This document shows, one piece after another, positions 7,150-14,016 of a DNA stretch of 20,530 bases. Position 1 is the stretch's first letter. Every line of letters starts with the position of its first letter. This DNA comes from DAOTTW01 sp034437615 (GTDB lineage Bacteria; Chloroflexota; Anaerolineae; Aggregatilineales; Phototrophicaceae). The notes below the pieces were generated by a model that saw nothing but the letters and a program-made list of their open reading frames with translations, was not told where the DNA came from and did not search any database. A program made the translations under genes and the position numbers. The stretch is from positions 1 to 20,530 of the forward strand of contig DAOTTW010000229.1 of NCBI GenBank assembly GCA_034437615.1, given 5' to 3'.

Positions 7150-8676
7150 TTATGAGCCTGCGCTGCTTGTGCCTGTTGGCAGCGGCGTCTCGCGCAGGTG
7201 AATCACGGCCAGATCATCGACATAGGCCAAGCGCCAACCGGGTTCATCACGTAACGTCGCGTCCAAGCCGCTGCCGACCTCAACCAGCACCGTATTCACG
7301 TTGTAATCTTCCAGCAGGTCGCGCCAGCCGATGCTGGCTGTGGCAATTCTGACGTAGGTACGCACAAATTCGTCGTATAAATCCGTGCGGCCATCAATGA
7401 ATACGGGGAACTGCGGCGTTCTAAAGAGAATGTAGCCGCCCCAGTTATACGCATTGAACAGTTGGCCCTCTGGCTCTAGCTCCAGCAGATAATCAACGGC
7501 TGCAACAGGCAGGCTTTCGGCCTGTGCCTCTGCGATGGTCTGCGGCGACCAAATGCCAAACAGGTAAATTAGCGTGCTCGCGAAAACCACGATGATCAAA
7601 CCGACGTTCAGGCGGCCCATCATGGGTGTGACCTTCTGGCGCGGGCGCAGCTCCCAGTTGTAGGTTTGCAGCGCGTCGGCGGCCAGGTGCGTCAGCACAA
7701 CCGTTGCTGCCACCGCAAACATCGAGATATTGCGTGAAAACAGCAGCCCCATGAACATCGGCCCCATGACCAGGAAGAAGCCCGTAAAATCGAATTTGTG
7801 GCGGCTGGCCCACGCTGCGCCGAACAGCAGGATAATCATGCCGATAAAGGGCCAGGTCTCGGTGCCCTGAAAGTTCGGCGTGTTCCATTCCTGGATGAAT
7901 TCACGCAGTGCGCCCATGCTGAGCGTCTCGAAGGGCACGAGCCACGTCGCTGTACCATAGGGCGAAATCGCCAGCAGGACAACCGATGCCACAAAGATCA
8001 GCAGCAGCTTGCGCACTTTGCCCCAGGTGACGTGCGGTTCGTTGGTACCAACGATCAGGTTCAGGCTTTCGCCAACGATGGCGGCGAACAGAAACAGGAA
8101 GCCAATCGCAAAACCCGCGTGCAAGTTGCCCCAGATCAGCATCGCAGGTGGCAACAGCCACAGACGATCCACGCCGCGCATCTTCCAGCTATAGAGCACA
8201 AGCAAGAAGAAGCAACTGAACAGGAACGAAAACATCTGTGGGCGCGCCGCCCAGAAGACCGCCGCCGTCGCCGCACCAAGCACCATCACAAAGCTGCGCA
8301 AATAGATATTGCCGCGCAGCACAGGCAGCAGCAGCGCCATACCAGCAACCGCCAGCACCGCCGTATAGATGGATAGCCCCACATCCCCGGCCAGATCGTA
8401 AATGCTGACCATGATAATCTGGCCGCCCCAACTATGATTAATCCAATCCGCGCCATTGAAGGTATGCGAGAAGACATCTTCATATAACATGCCGTTGGCG
8501 AGCGTGTAGGTGCCACATTGCAGGTGCCACCAGGTATCGGTATCCACAGGGGCACGGCTGGCCATCGCGAAAAGCAAGGCAAAGATCAGCACAAGCGTCG
8601 TGCGTTCCATTGTTATCTGGGTCAGTTTCGTTATCTGGGTCAGTTTCGTTATCTGGGTCAGTTTGTGTTTAGACAT
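7150..8676 (-). CDS. Polytopic membrane protein with DTDTWWHL and FIDGRTDLY motifs, GT-C-like, function unknown
   Basis: Encodes 508 aa from the ATG at 8676. DTDTWWHLQCG follows the first membrane segment, then about ten helices, and then a soluble C-terminal domain of about 110 aa with FNAYNWGGYILF and PVFIDGRTDLYDEF. This pairing of motifs recurs in a group of bacterial membrane proteins usually left as hypothetical and resembling lipid-linked-sugar glycosyltransferases. The start is uncertain: ATGs lie at 8700, 8688, 8676 and 8610. GAGG upstream of 8676 at about 12 nt gives some support. The ATG at 8610 has no ribosome site and directly follows three in-frame 18-bp repeats (KLTQIT x3). A -10-like TATAGA (minus strand, 8700-8705) would exclude the 8700 start. 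It overlaps nothing and precedes the second membrane-protein gene by 3 bp. Confidence 0.72.
   Translation of the reverse strand: MSKHKLTQITKLTQITKLTQITMERTTLVLIFALLFAMASRAPVDTDTWWHLQCGTYTLANGMLYEDVFSHTFNGADWINHSWGGQIIMVSIYDLAGDVGLSIYTAVLAVAGMALLLPVLRGNIYLRSFVMVLGAATAAVFWAARPQMFSFLFSCFFLLVLYSWKMRGVDRLWLLPPAMLIWGNLHAGFAIGFLFLFAAIVGESLNLIVGTNEPHVTWGKVRKLLLIFVASVVLLAISPYGTATWLVPFETLSMGALREFIQEWNTPNFQGTETWPFIGMIILLFGAAWASRHKFDFTGFFLVMGPMFMGLLFSRNISMFAVAATVVLTHLAADALQTYNWELRPRQKVTPMMGRLNVGLIIVVFASTLIYLFGIWSPQTIAEAQAESLPVAAVDYLLELEPEGQLFNAYNWGGYILFRTPQFPVFIDGRTDLYDEFVRTYVRIATASIGWRDLLEDYNVNTVLVEVGSGLDATLRDEPGWRLAYVDDLAVIHLRETPLPTGTSSAGS
8612..8665 (-). repeat. Three tandem copies of an 18-bp unit at the 5' end of a membrane-protein gene
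   Basis: The plus-strand unit GTTATCTGGGTCAGTTTC occurs at 8612-8629, 8630-8647 and 8648-8665; the third ends in G instead of C and the others are identical. On the minus strand the unit keeps frame and reads KLTQIT three times. It ends 1 bp before a possible ATG at 8610. It is either an in-frame N-terminal expansion or part of the untranslated leader. Confidence 0.9.
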
Positions 8677-8700
8677 GCGTGTATTCATCCTCATACGCAT

Positions 8701-9024
8701 CTATAATGGGATTTATGTGGTTGCCGTAGGCTGAGGCGTACTAAAAGGCGACAATATTGTAACGTCGCTTGGCATCGGCTGATAATTAAGCGGCAATTGT
8801 TACGGAATAAATGTCATTACGTTGTGAGGCACGCCCGTTTCATGCTATACTTTCCTCAGTGCCTGTACAATTCCCAAACAAGAGCAGGATAATCAGATTG
8901 GTACTATCGGACGCGGGCACGCACCCAATGCATAACTGGTTGGGAAAGGAGCGTGCACACCCACCCCCCCACCGACTCTTGACAAACAAAACGACCGAAG
9001 TAGGGTGTGCAAAGTGGATGCGCT
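8701..9024. promoter_or_regulatory. Divergent regulatory region between the membrane-protein pair and the two-component genes
   Basis: 324 bp without a gene. On the plus strand TTGTGA (8822-8827), 18 bp and TATACT (8846-8851) with a TGC extension make a good sigma-70-like promoter for the response regulator, giving a leader of roughly 165 nt. A perfect palindrome ACAATATTGT is at 8751-8760, inside a wider GCGAC (8748-8752) / GTCGC (8764-8768) dyad. A CCCAA...TTGGG dyad (8924-8944) lies in the leader. A run of seven C is at 8964-8970. A weak -10-like TATAGA faces the other way at 8700-8705. Confidence 0.55.
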
Positions 9025-9750
9025 ATGAACGATCAGATCGGGTCAACACCTGAGCACATACGAATTGTTGTTGTAGACGATCATCCTCTGTTTCGGGATG
9101 GCTTGCGACGGGCCTTCGAATATGTAGATCATATTGAAGTCATTGGCTATTTTGAGACGGGCGAACTGGCGCTGGAAGAAGTCCCCAGATTAGAGCCGGA
9201 CGTGATCTTACTCGATATTAACCTGCCCGGCATGAACGGCTTGCAAGTCTCACGACAGTTGCAGCAGGCCCACAGCCGTAGCTCCGTCGTCATCCTGACT
9301 GCACACCATGATACAGAGCAGATTTTACACGCGCTGCGCTCTGGTGCCTCGGCGTATTGCTCGAAGGACATCCGCCCCGATAAACTGGTGGAGGTGCTGG
9401 AGGCTGTGGCGGCGGGGTATCATGTGGTGGATAATCGGCGTATGGACCGTAGCGCGTTCAAGACGTGGTTGACAGAACGCATTGAGGATACGTCCGGCCC
9501 CTATACGATTGACGCCGAAGGCCACTTCATCCCGCTCAGCCCACGTGAAATGGAAATCCTTGAATACGTGACGCAAGGCATGATTAACAAGCAGATCGCC
9601 GCCACGTTGGGCATCAGCCAGCAAACCGTCAAAAACCACATGACATCTATTCTAAAGAAGCTCAAGGTCAACGACCGCACACAAGCCGCTGTAACGGCCA
9701 TCCGTCGCGGCTGGGTGCGGGTCAACGATAACGATCAGCAGGAGCTATAG
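9025..9750 (+). CDS. NarL/FixJ (LuxR-type) response regulator
   Basis: Encodes 241 aa. The receiver domain (about 12-130) has Asp18-Asp19, phospho-acceptor Asp64 in VILLDINLPGMNG, Thr92 in ILTAHH and Lys114 in YCSKD, all canonical. The C-terminal LuxR helix-turn-helix is at about 170-230 (LSPREMEILEYVTQGMINKQ, then KNHMTSILKKLKV). It is expected to bind DNA as a dimer when phosphorylated by the kinase encoded 3 bp downstream. The ATG at 9025 is preferred, with AGTGGA about 9 nt upstream; an in-frame GTG at 9007 would add six residues but has no well-placed ribosome site. An extended -10 promoter at 8822-8851 precedes it. Targets are unknown; the Tad cluster begins after the kinase gene and is the nearest candidate. 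Confidence 0.92.
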   Translation: MNDQIGSTPEHIRIVVVDDHPLFRDGLRRAFEYVDHIEVIGYFETGELALEEVPRLEPDVILLDINLPGMNGLQVSRQLQQAHSRSSVVILTAHHDTEQILHALRSGASAYCSKDIRPDKLVEVLEAVAAGYHVVDNRRMDRSAFKTWLTERIEDTSGPYTIDAEGHFIPLSPREMEILEYVTQGMINKQIAATLGISQQTVKNHMTSILKKLKVNDRTQAAVTAIRRGWVRVNDNDQQEL

Positions 9751-9753
9751 GTT

Positions 9754-10854
9754 ATGGTAAATTATCGCAATTTCCTTGACGATCAAGAACAGCAAGAAGA
9801 ACTCGACCCGAAAGAGCGCCTGATCTCGCTGGTTTCGACTAGCCTGACATCGAACAAGCGCACGATGGACGAATTGCGCAACCAAATCGAGAGCACGCGC
9901 TCATCCGTCGATAAAGAACGGCAACGTTACTCTACCATTGCGACTGAAGTGCGCAACATTAAAGAGAACCTCGATACAGTACCGCGTGAGGACATCCGTG
10001 ATAAATACGAAGAGGCGCTTGAAGTGCGCTTTCGTATGGCGACGATGCAGGGCCAGCTAGAGCGCACGGAGGCCGTATATGGCAAGCTGGAGGAATATCA
10101 GGGCTTGCTTTCGGAGGTGATGGGGGCCATCCAGGGCTATGATGATTTTATGCTAGCCGATGGCGAAGAGGTGAAGTCGTCCTCGCGCAATGTGGATGTC
10201 GTGCGCATTATTCAGGCCCAGGAAGAAGAAAAGCAGCGCCTCGCCCGTCAGATGCACGATGGCCCGGCGCAATCGCTGACGAATTACATTCTGCAAGCCG
10301 AAATTGTGCAGCGCTTCTTCGACCGTGACCCAGACCGCGCCGCCGAAGAACTGGAAAACCTCAAGAGCAACGCCAGCCGCACCTTCCAGAAAGTGCGCGA
10401 TTTTATCTTCGACCTGCGCCCTATGATGCTGACTGACCTGGGCGTAGCGCCGACTGTTCGCCGCTATATCGAAATGTTCGAGGGTAAAACGGACATCGAC
10501 TGTAAGCTGGACATCAAAAACGAAGAGCGCCGCCTGGAACACTACCTGGAAGTGGCTGTGTTCCGCGCTGTGCAAGACCTGATGGGCCTCGCCCGCGATT
10601 ATGGCAACCCCGGCAGCATTGAGATTCAAATGGACATGATGCAAACCGACAACATCCGCATCACCGTTGAAGACGACGGCGATGGCTTCGACGCCAGCCA
10701 GCTCGATACCGACGCCGAGACGTTCAAAGACCCACGCTTGCAAACGCTGGCGATGCTGCGTGCCCGTCTTGAGCTACTCGGTGGCCTGGTGGATGCCCGC
10801 AGTAACGAGAACGAAGGCTCCATCATCCGTATTGACCTGCCGACAGGTGAATAA
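9754..10854 (+). CDS. Soluble HisKA_3 sensor histidine kinase (DegS/NarX-like) with a degenerate ATP-binding domain
   Basis: Encodes 366 aa with no membrane segment, so it is cytoplasmic. Residues about 20-125 are charged and heptad-like, probably a coiled-coil signalling region as in DegS. The phosphorylation motif EEEKQRLARQMHDGPAQSL (158-174-like region) places the acceptor at His168. The C-terminal HATPase has an intact G1 box, DDGDGFD (307-313). The N box is abnormal: EVAVFRAVQDLMGLARDYGN (266-285) lacks the Asn and His of the usual RIVQEALxNALKHA, and the G2 region, LQTLAMLRARLELLGG, has lost its usual GLxxM glycine. The start has CAGGAG in the tail of the regulator gene. It may be a weak kinase, a phosphatase, or a partner-dependent enzyme. 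Confidence 0.88.
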   Translation: MVNYRNFLDDQEQQEELDPKERLISLVSTSLTSNKRTMDELRNQIESTRSSVDKERQRYSTIATEVRNIKENLDTVPREDIRDKYEEALEVRFRMATMQGQLERTEAVYGKLEEYQGLLSEVMGAIQGYDDFMLADGEEVKSSSRNVDVVRIIQAQEEEKQRLARQMHDGPAQSLTNYILQAEIVQRFFDRDPDRAAEELENLKSNASRTFQKVRDFIFDLRPMMLTDLGVAPTVRRYIEMFEGKTDIDCKLDIKNEERRLEHYLEVAVFRAVQDLMGLARDYGNPGSIEIQMDMMQTDNIRITVEDDGDGFDASQLDTDAETFKDPRLQTLAMLRARLELLGGLVDARSNENEGSIIRIDLPTGE

Positions 10855-10898
10855 ACGCGCAGCGGCGTGTCCCGGCAGCACATCGCCCCGACGGGCGC

Positions 10899-10958
10899 GG
10901 ATAGCCCATCGGATGTCCCTACATAGCGCCGTTCGTAGGGACGCCCGATGCGGCGTCC
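10899..10958. repeat. 60-bp composite palindromic element, copy B (inverted relative to copy A)
   Basis: Parts are GGATAGCCCATCGGATGTCC (10899-10918, imperfect palindrome), CTACATAGCGCCGTTCGTAG (10919-10938) and GGACGCCCGATGCGGCGTCC (10939-10958, 7-bp arms). The reverse complement of the core, CTACGAACGGCGCTATGTAG, matches the core of copy A (5756-5775) at 16 of 20 positions. It starts 45 bp after the kinase stop codon. A CCTGCCCGCAGG palindrome follows at 10964-10975. Confidence 0.85.
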
Positions 10959-11219
10959 GTCAACCTGCCCGCAGGACGAAACACACCCAGTACGAAGGGG
11001 TGGTTTGACATTTACTAGGCTTGAACTACACTTAGTTTACAACTTTTGCATTTTTAGCAGCATCCGCCGCAGGGGTACTTGCGGCTCAAACGCAACCCAA
11101 TTCATATAATTCGTACTTGTATAAGGCTTCGCGCCCGGTCGGGTGCATTTCATCCAAATCTGTTTTGCTTGCACATTGTACACAATCGGCGATGTGCTCA
11201 ATTGGAGGCCTAAAGATTC
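10959..11219 (+). promoter_or_regulatory. Promoter and leader region of the Tad cluster
   Basis: With 10855-10958 this is a 365-bp non-coding gap. TTGACA (11005-11010), 16 bp and TACACT (11027-11032) form a candidate sigma-70-like promoter. A perfect TATAAT stands at 11105-11110, but its best upstream hexamer, TTGCGG (11079-11084), is 20 bp away. TTGCG...CGCAA (11079-11095) is a 5-bp stem with a 7-nt loop. A 6-bp hairpin, GCGCCC-GGTC-GGGTGC, is at 11131-11146. GGAGG at about 11204-11208 is the likely ribosome site. No small gene or tRNA was found. Confidence 0.5.
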
Positions 11220-12392
11220 ATGAATAACCGCACTCGTTTGTTGCTCGTCGTCGTGTTCGTCGTGGTCATTATCGGTGTCGTCGCTGCTTTCCTGGTTTTA
11301 GGCCAGCAGCCCACACAGCCCGCCCAACCACAAAACAACGGTGGCGTGTCGCAGGAACCCACCCGCGAACCGCCGACGCCGGAACCCGCCAATACGCCGC
11401 TGCCGACGATTACACCGATTCCGTTCATCCCGGTGGTGATCGCCGTGCAGGATATCCCGCGTGGTCTACCGATCCAGCCAGACGCCGTGAGTGTTTTGCC
11501 GATCCCAGAGCAATCCGCGCCCTTCCAGGCATTCACGAACCCGGATGAAGTCATCGGCAAGATCGCACGCACGGATATTTTCCGTGAGCAGCCTGTGCTG
11601 GCGAATTTGCTGGTGGAGGACCTGACATCGCTGGCCAATGTCGGCTCGGATGCCGCCGCCGTGCTGCCAACGAACCGCGTTGCCGTTTCGTTGCCAATGG
11701 ACCGCATCACCAGTGTCGCCTATGCCATCCAGCCCGGTGACCGCGTTGACCTGATCGTTTCGATGCTGTTCATCGACGTAGACCCCACCTTCCAGACGAT
11801 TGAGCCGAACGCTTTCCGTCTCGTGAGCACAGCCCTGAGCGAAGATGGCACGCTGGAATTGAGCATCGGTGAGTCGGTACGCGGTGAGTTCAGCACCCGG
11901 CGTATCCCACAGGCGGGCGATCAACCGGTGCTGATTGCGCCATCGGAGGCGCAACGCCCACGCTTGACGACACAGCGCACCATTCAAGACGCGCTGGTGG
12001 TCTGGACAGGTGACTTCCCGCGTGATGGGCGTATTTTCCGGCCTGCACCCACCCTGACACCGACGCCGGACCCCGATGATGAAGAAGATACGGATGAAGA
12101 CGGTGAACCCGTGCCGACAGAGGTACCCCCGCGCCCGGACATCGTGACGCTGGCGGTGTCGCCGCAGGATGCCGTTGTGATTTCCTGGCTGGTCGAGGCG
12201 GGCTTGCCGATCACGTTTGCGCTGCGCTCTGCGTCTGCAACGTCGCTGGTGCAGACAGACCCGGTCACGCTGGACTACATCCTGAACCGCTTCCGTATCG
12301 ACATACCAGAAAAATTTGAATACAACATCCAGCCCGCTATCCGCAGCATCCGTCAGATTGAGGTGGGCAACCGTATCACGCTGGGCGGCTAG
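11220..12392 (+). CDS. cpaB: Flp pilus assembly protein CpaB/RcpC (SAF domain)
   Basis: Encodes 390 aa. One membrane helix (about 6-28) is followed by a Pro/Thr-rich stalk (about 30-68), a SAF domain (about 71-135, FIPVVIAVQDIPRGLPIQ and DEVIGKIARTDIFREQPVL) and the RcpC/CpaB core from about 150 (RVAVSLPMDRITSVAYAIQP, GDRVDLIVSM). A Thr/Pro and Asp/Glu-rich insert (about 277-306) splits the core before DIVTLAVSPQDAVVISWLVE. In other bacteria this protein helps assemble the Tad pilus in the envelope and works with the secretin. No secretin gene is seen here, which fits a single-membrane envelope. GGAGG lies 11 nt before the ATG, a long spacing. It is the first gene of the pilus block. Confidence 0.88.
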   Translation: MNNRTRLLLVVVFVVVIIGVVAAFLVLGQQPTQPAQPQNNGGVSQEPTREPPTPEPANTPLPTITPIPFIPVVIAVQDIPRGLPIQPDAVSVLPIPEQSAPFQAFTNPDEVIGKIARTDIFREQPVLANLLVEDLTSLANVGSDAAAVLPTNRVAVSLPMDRITSVAYAIQPGDRVDLIVSMLFIDVDPTFQTIEPNAFRLVSTALSEDGTLELSIGESVRGEFSTRRIPQAGDQPVLIAPSEAQRPRLTTQRTIQDALVVWTGDFPRDGRIFRPAPTLTPTPDPDDEEDTDEDGEPVPTEVPPRPDIVTLAVSPQDAVVISWLVEAGLPITFALRSASATSLVQTDPVTLDYILNRFRIDIPEKFEYNIQPAIRSIRQIEVGNRITLGG

Positions 12393-12511
12393 TCCCGGCT
12401 GGCCTGCTCTTTAAAACCGTTGCAGCGCGTTACACTTCTGTCGGCGCGCTGTTGCGTTAGGGCACATGTATGCAACGCACGTCTAAGCTTTGAGTAGTTA
12501 GGTGATGAAAG

Positions 12512-13858
12512 ATGGCAGACGGAGACGAGAAAAAACAGATACGCATTCTGCTGGTGGATGACATCGCAGAGGCCCGTGATAGCATCAAGAAGTTGCTGGC
12601 CTTCGAGCATGACTTCAAGGTCGTGGGGGATGCGGCGAATGGGCGCGACGGCGTACAGAAGGCGAAGGAACTGAAGCCGGACATCGTGATTATGGACATC
12701 AACATGCCGGATATGGACGGCCTGGAAGCGGCTGGCCGCATTACGCGGGCCTTGCCGATGGTCGGCGTGGTGATGATGTCCGTGCAGGATGACCCGGATT
12801 ACATGCAGCGGGCAATGATGGCCGGGGCACGCTTCTTCCTCAGCAAACCGCCCTCGATGGACCAGCTTTACAGCACCATCCGCAACGTCTACTCGCAATA
12901 TGAGCCAATCCGCCGCCGCATCAAGCAGCTCGAAGATACGGCTGGCTCAGTCGTTGTGGTCGGTGGCGACGACGACGAAGAAGGCCCCGTCGGGCGTACT
13001 GGGCACATTATCGCGGTCTATAGCCCACAGGGCGGCGCAGGTTGTACGACCATTGCCACCAGCCTTGCATCCGGCCTGATGAAGGAAGGCGTTAAAACGC
13101 TGCTGATCGACGCGAACCTGGAATTTGGCGATGTCGGCATGTTCCTGGATGCACGCAGTAACTCTACGATTGCGGATTTGGTCGAAGAGGTCGGTGAACT
13201 AGACCTGGATTTCATAGAGAGCGTGGTATTCACGCACAATAGCGGCGTCAAGGTTTTGCTGGCCCCGGCACGGCCTGCGGCGGGTGCAGAGCTGCGCAAT
13301 ACCAGCGCTGACAGCATCATCTCGGTGATCCGGCAGATCTCGGTATTTTACGATTTCGTCGTGATTGATTGCAACCGTTCGCTGGATACGATCACCACAC
13401 AAATCCTTGAAATGGCCGAAAAAGTCGTGCTGGTGACGCTGCCGACGCTGCCCTGCATCAAGAACGTGCGCCACGTGCTCGACCTGTTCACCAATGCGGA
13501 TTATCCGCAATCAAAGACGACGCTGGTCGTGAACAAGGCCATCGAGAACCCGACGAAAATCCAGAAGGTTTTCCCCACGCCGGAGCGCATTCAGGGCTTC
13601 CTGCGGCATCCCGTCGAAGGGGTGATTCCGTTGGTCGAAGAAGGCATGATCCTAAATGCGGTCAACAAGGGCGTGCCCGTCATCGCCGCCGACCGCGACG
13701 TAAACAAAGCGCCCATGAAGCAGCTACGCGAGCTATCAGACCGCGTTTACCGTAACTTCCGGGCCGAAAAAGCCAAGCCAGACGCAGCCGCACAACCAGC
13801 CGAAACCGCGCCAAAGGAAAAAGAAAAACGCGGTTGGCTGCCTTTTGGTCGTGGCTAA
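12512..13858 (+). CDS. cpaE: Tad pilus localisation ATPase-like protein CpaE/TadZ with N-terminal receiver domain
   Basis: Encodes 448 aa. The receiver domain (about 9-125) keeps Asp16-Asp17, phospho-acceptor Asp62 in VIMDINMPDMDG, Ser90 and Lys112 in FLSKPPS, so it looks able to be phosphorylated. A linker with DDDEE leads to a MinD/ParA-like domain (about 164-410). Its P-loop reads SPQGGAGCTT (171-180): both the signature Lys and the nucleotide-binding Lys of KGGxGKT are missing (Gln173 and Cys178). LLIDANLEFGD (197-207) and VVIDC (283-287) remain. Family members place the Tad machine in the cell. The basic tail ends in WLPFGRG. AGGTGA 7 nt before the ATG supports the start. The gap from cpaB is 119 bp. 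Confidence 0.9.
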   Translation: MADGDEKKQIRILLVDDIAEARDSIKKLLAFEHDFKVVGDAANGRDGVQKAKELKPDIVIMDINMPDMDGLEAAGRITRALPMVGVVMMSVQDDPDYMQRAMMAGARFFLSKPPSMDQLYSTIRNVYSQYEPIRRRIKQLEDTAGSVVVVGGDDDEEGPVGRTGHIIAVYSPQGGAGCTTIATSLASGLMKEGVKTLLIDANLEFGDVGMFLDARSNSTIADLVEEVGELDLDFIESVVFTHNSGVKVLLAPARPAAGAELRNTSADSIISVIRQISVFYDFVVIDCNRSLDTITTQILEMAEKVVLVTLPTLPCIKNVRHVLDLFTNADYPQSKTTLVVNKAIENPTKIQKVFPTPERIQGFLRHPVEGVIPLVEEGMILNAVNKGVPVIAADRDVNKAPMKQLRELSDRVYRNFRAEKAKPDAAAQPAETAPKEKEKRGWLPFGRG

Positions 13859-13933
13859 TACAGGTTGGCGCAAACCATCAGCCGCATTGCAGGTCTATTC
13901 GCGTTGTGCTGTACCAGCGTTGATGCACCCATA

Positions 13934-13958
13934 GCCCAGCCTTAAGGTATTTCTGGGC
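13934..13958 (+). promoter_or_regulatory. Inverted repeat in the cpaE-cpaF gap
   Basis: GCCCAG (13934-13939) and CTGGGC (13953-13958) form a 6-bp stem with a 13-nt loop that begins with the palindrome CCTTAAGG (13940-13947). It lies in the 158-bp gap between the CpaE and CpaF genes, which otherwise shows no gene and no convincing promoter. AGGGAG at about 14002-14007 is the ribosome site for cpaF. Confidence 0.3.
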
Positions 13959-14016
13959 GAAAACCGCTAGACTCGTAGATAAGAGATGATACAGATATAG
14001 ACAGGGAGCGACTGTT

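Noticed and set aside
7798..8376. A 192-codon plus-strand frame rich in Gln, Arg and His
   Set aside because: Its composition is the typical antisense shadow of a hydrophobic membrane protein on the minus strand.
8964..8970. A run of seven C as a possible phase-variable tract
   Set aside because: It is short and lies in a leader, not in a reading frame; slippage effects cannot be argued from one sequence.
10153..10743. A 196-codon minus-strand frame opposite the kinase gene
   Set aside because: The kinase frame has clear motifs throughout; the antisense frame has no domain and no ribosome site.
11079..11095. A 5-bp stem with a 7-nt loop resembling a tRNA T arm
   Set aside because: No acceptor, D or anticodon arms can be placed around it, and the loop lacks the TTC-R-A pattern.
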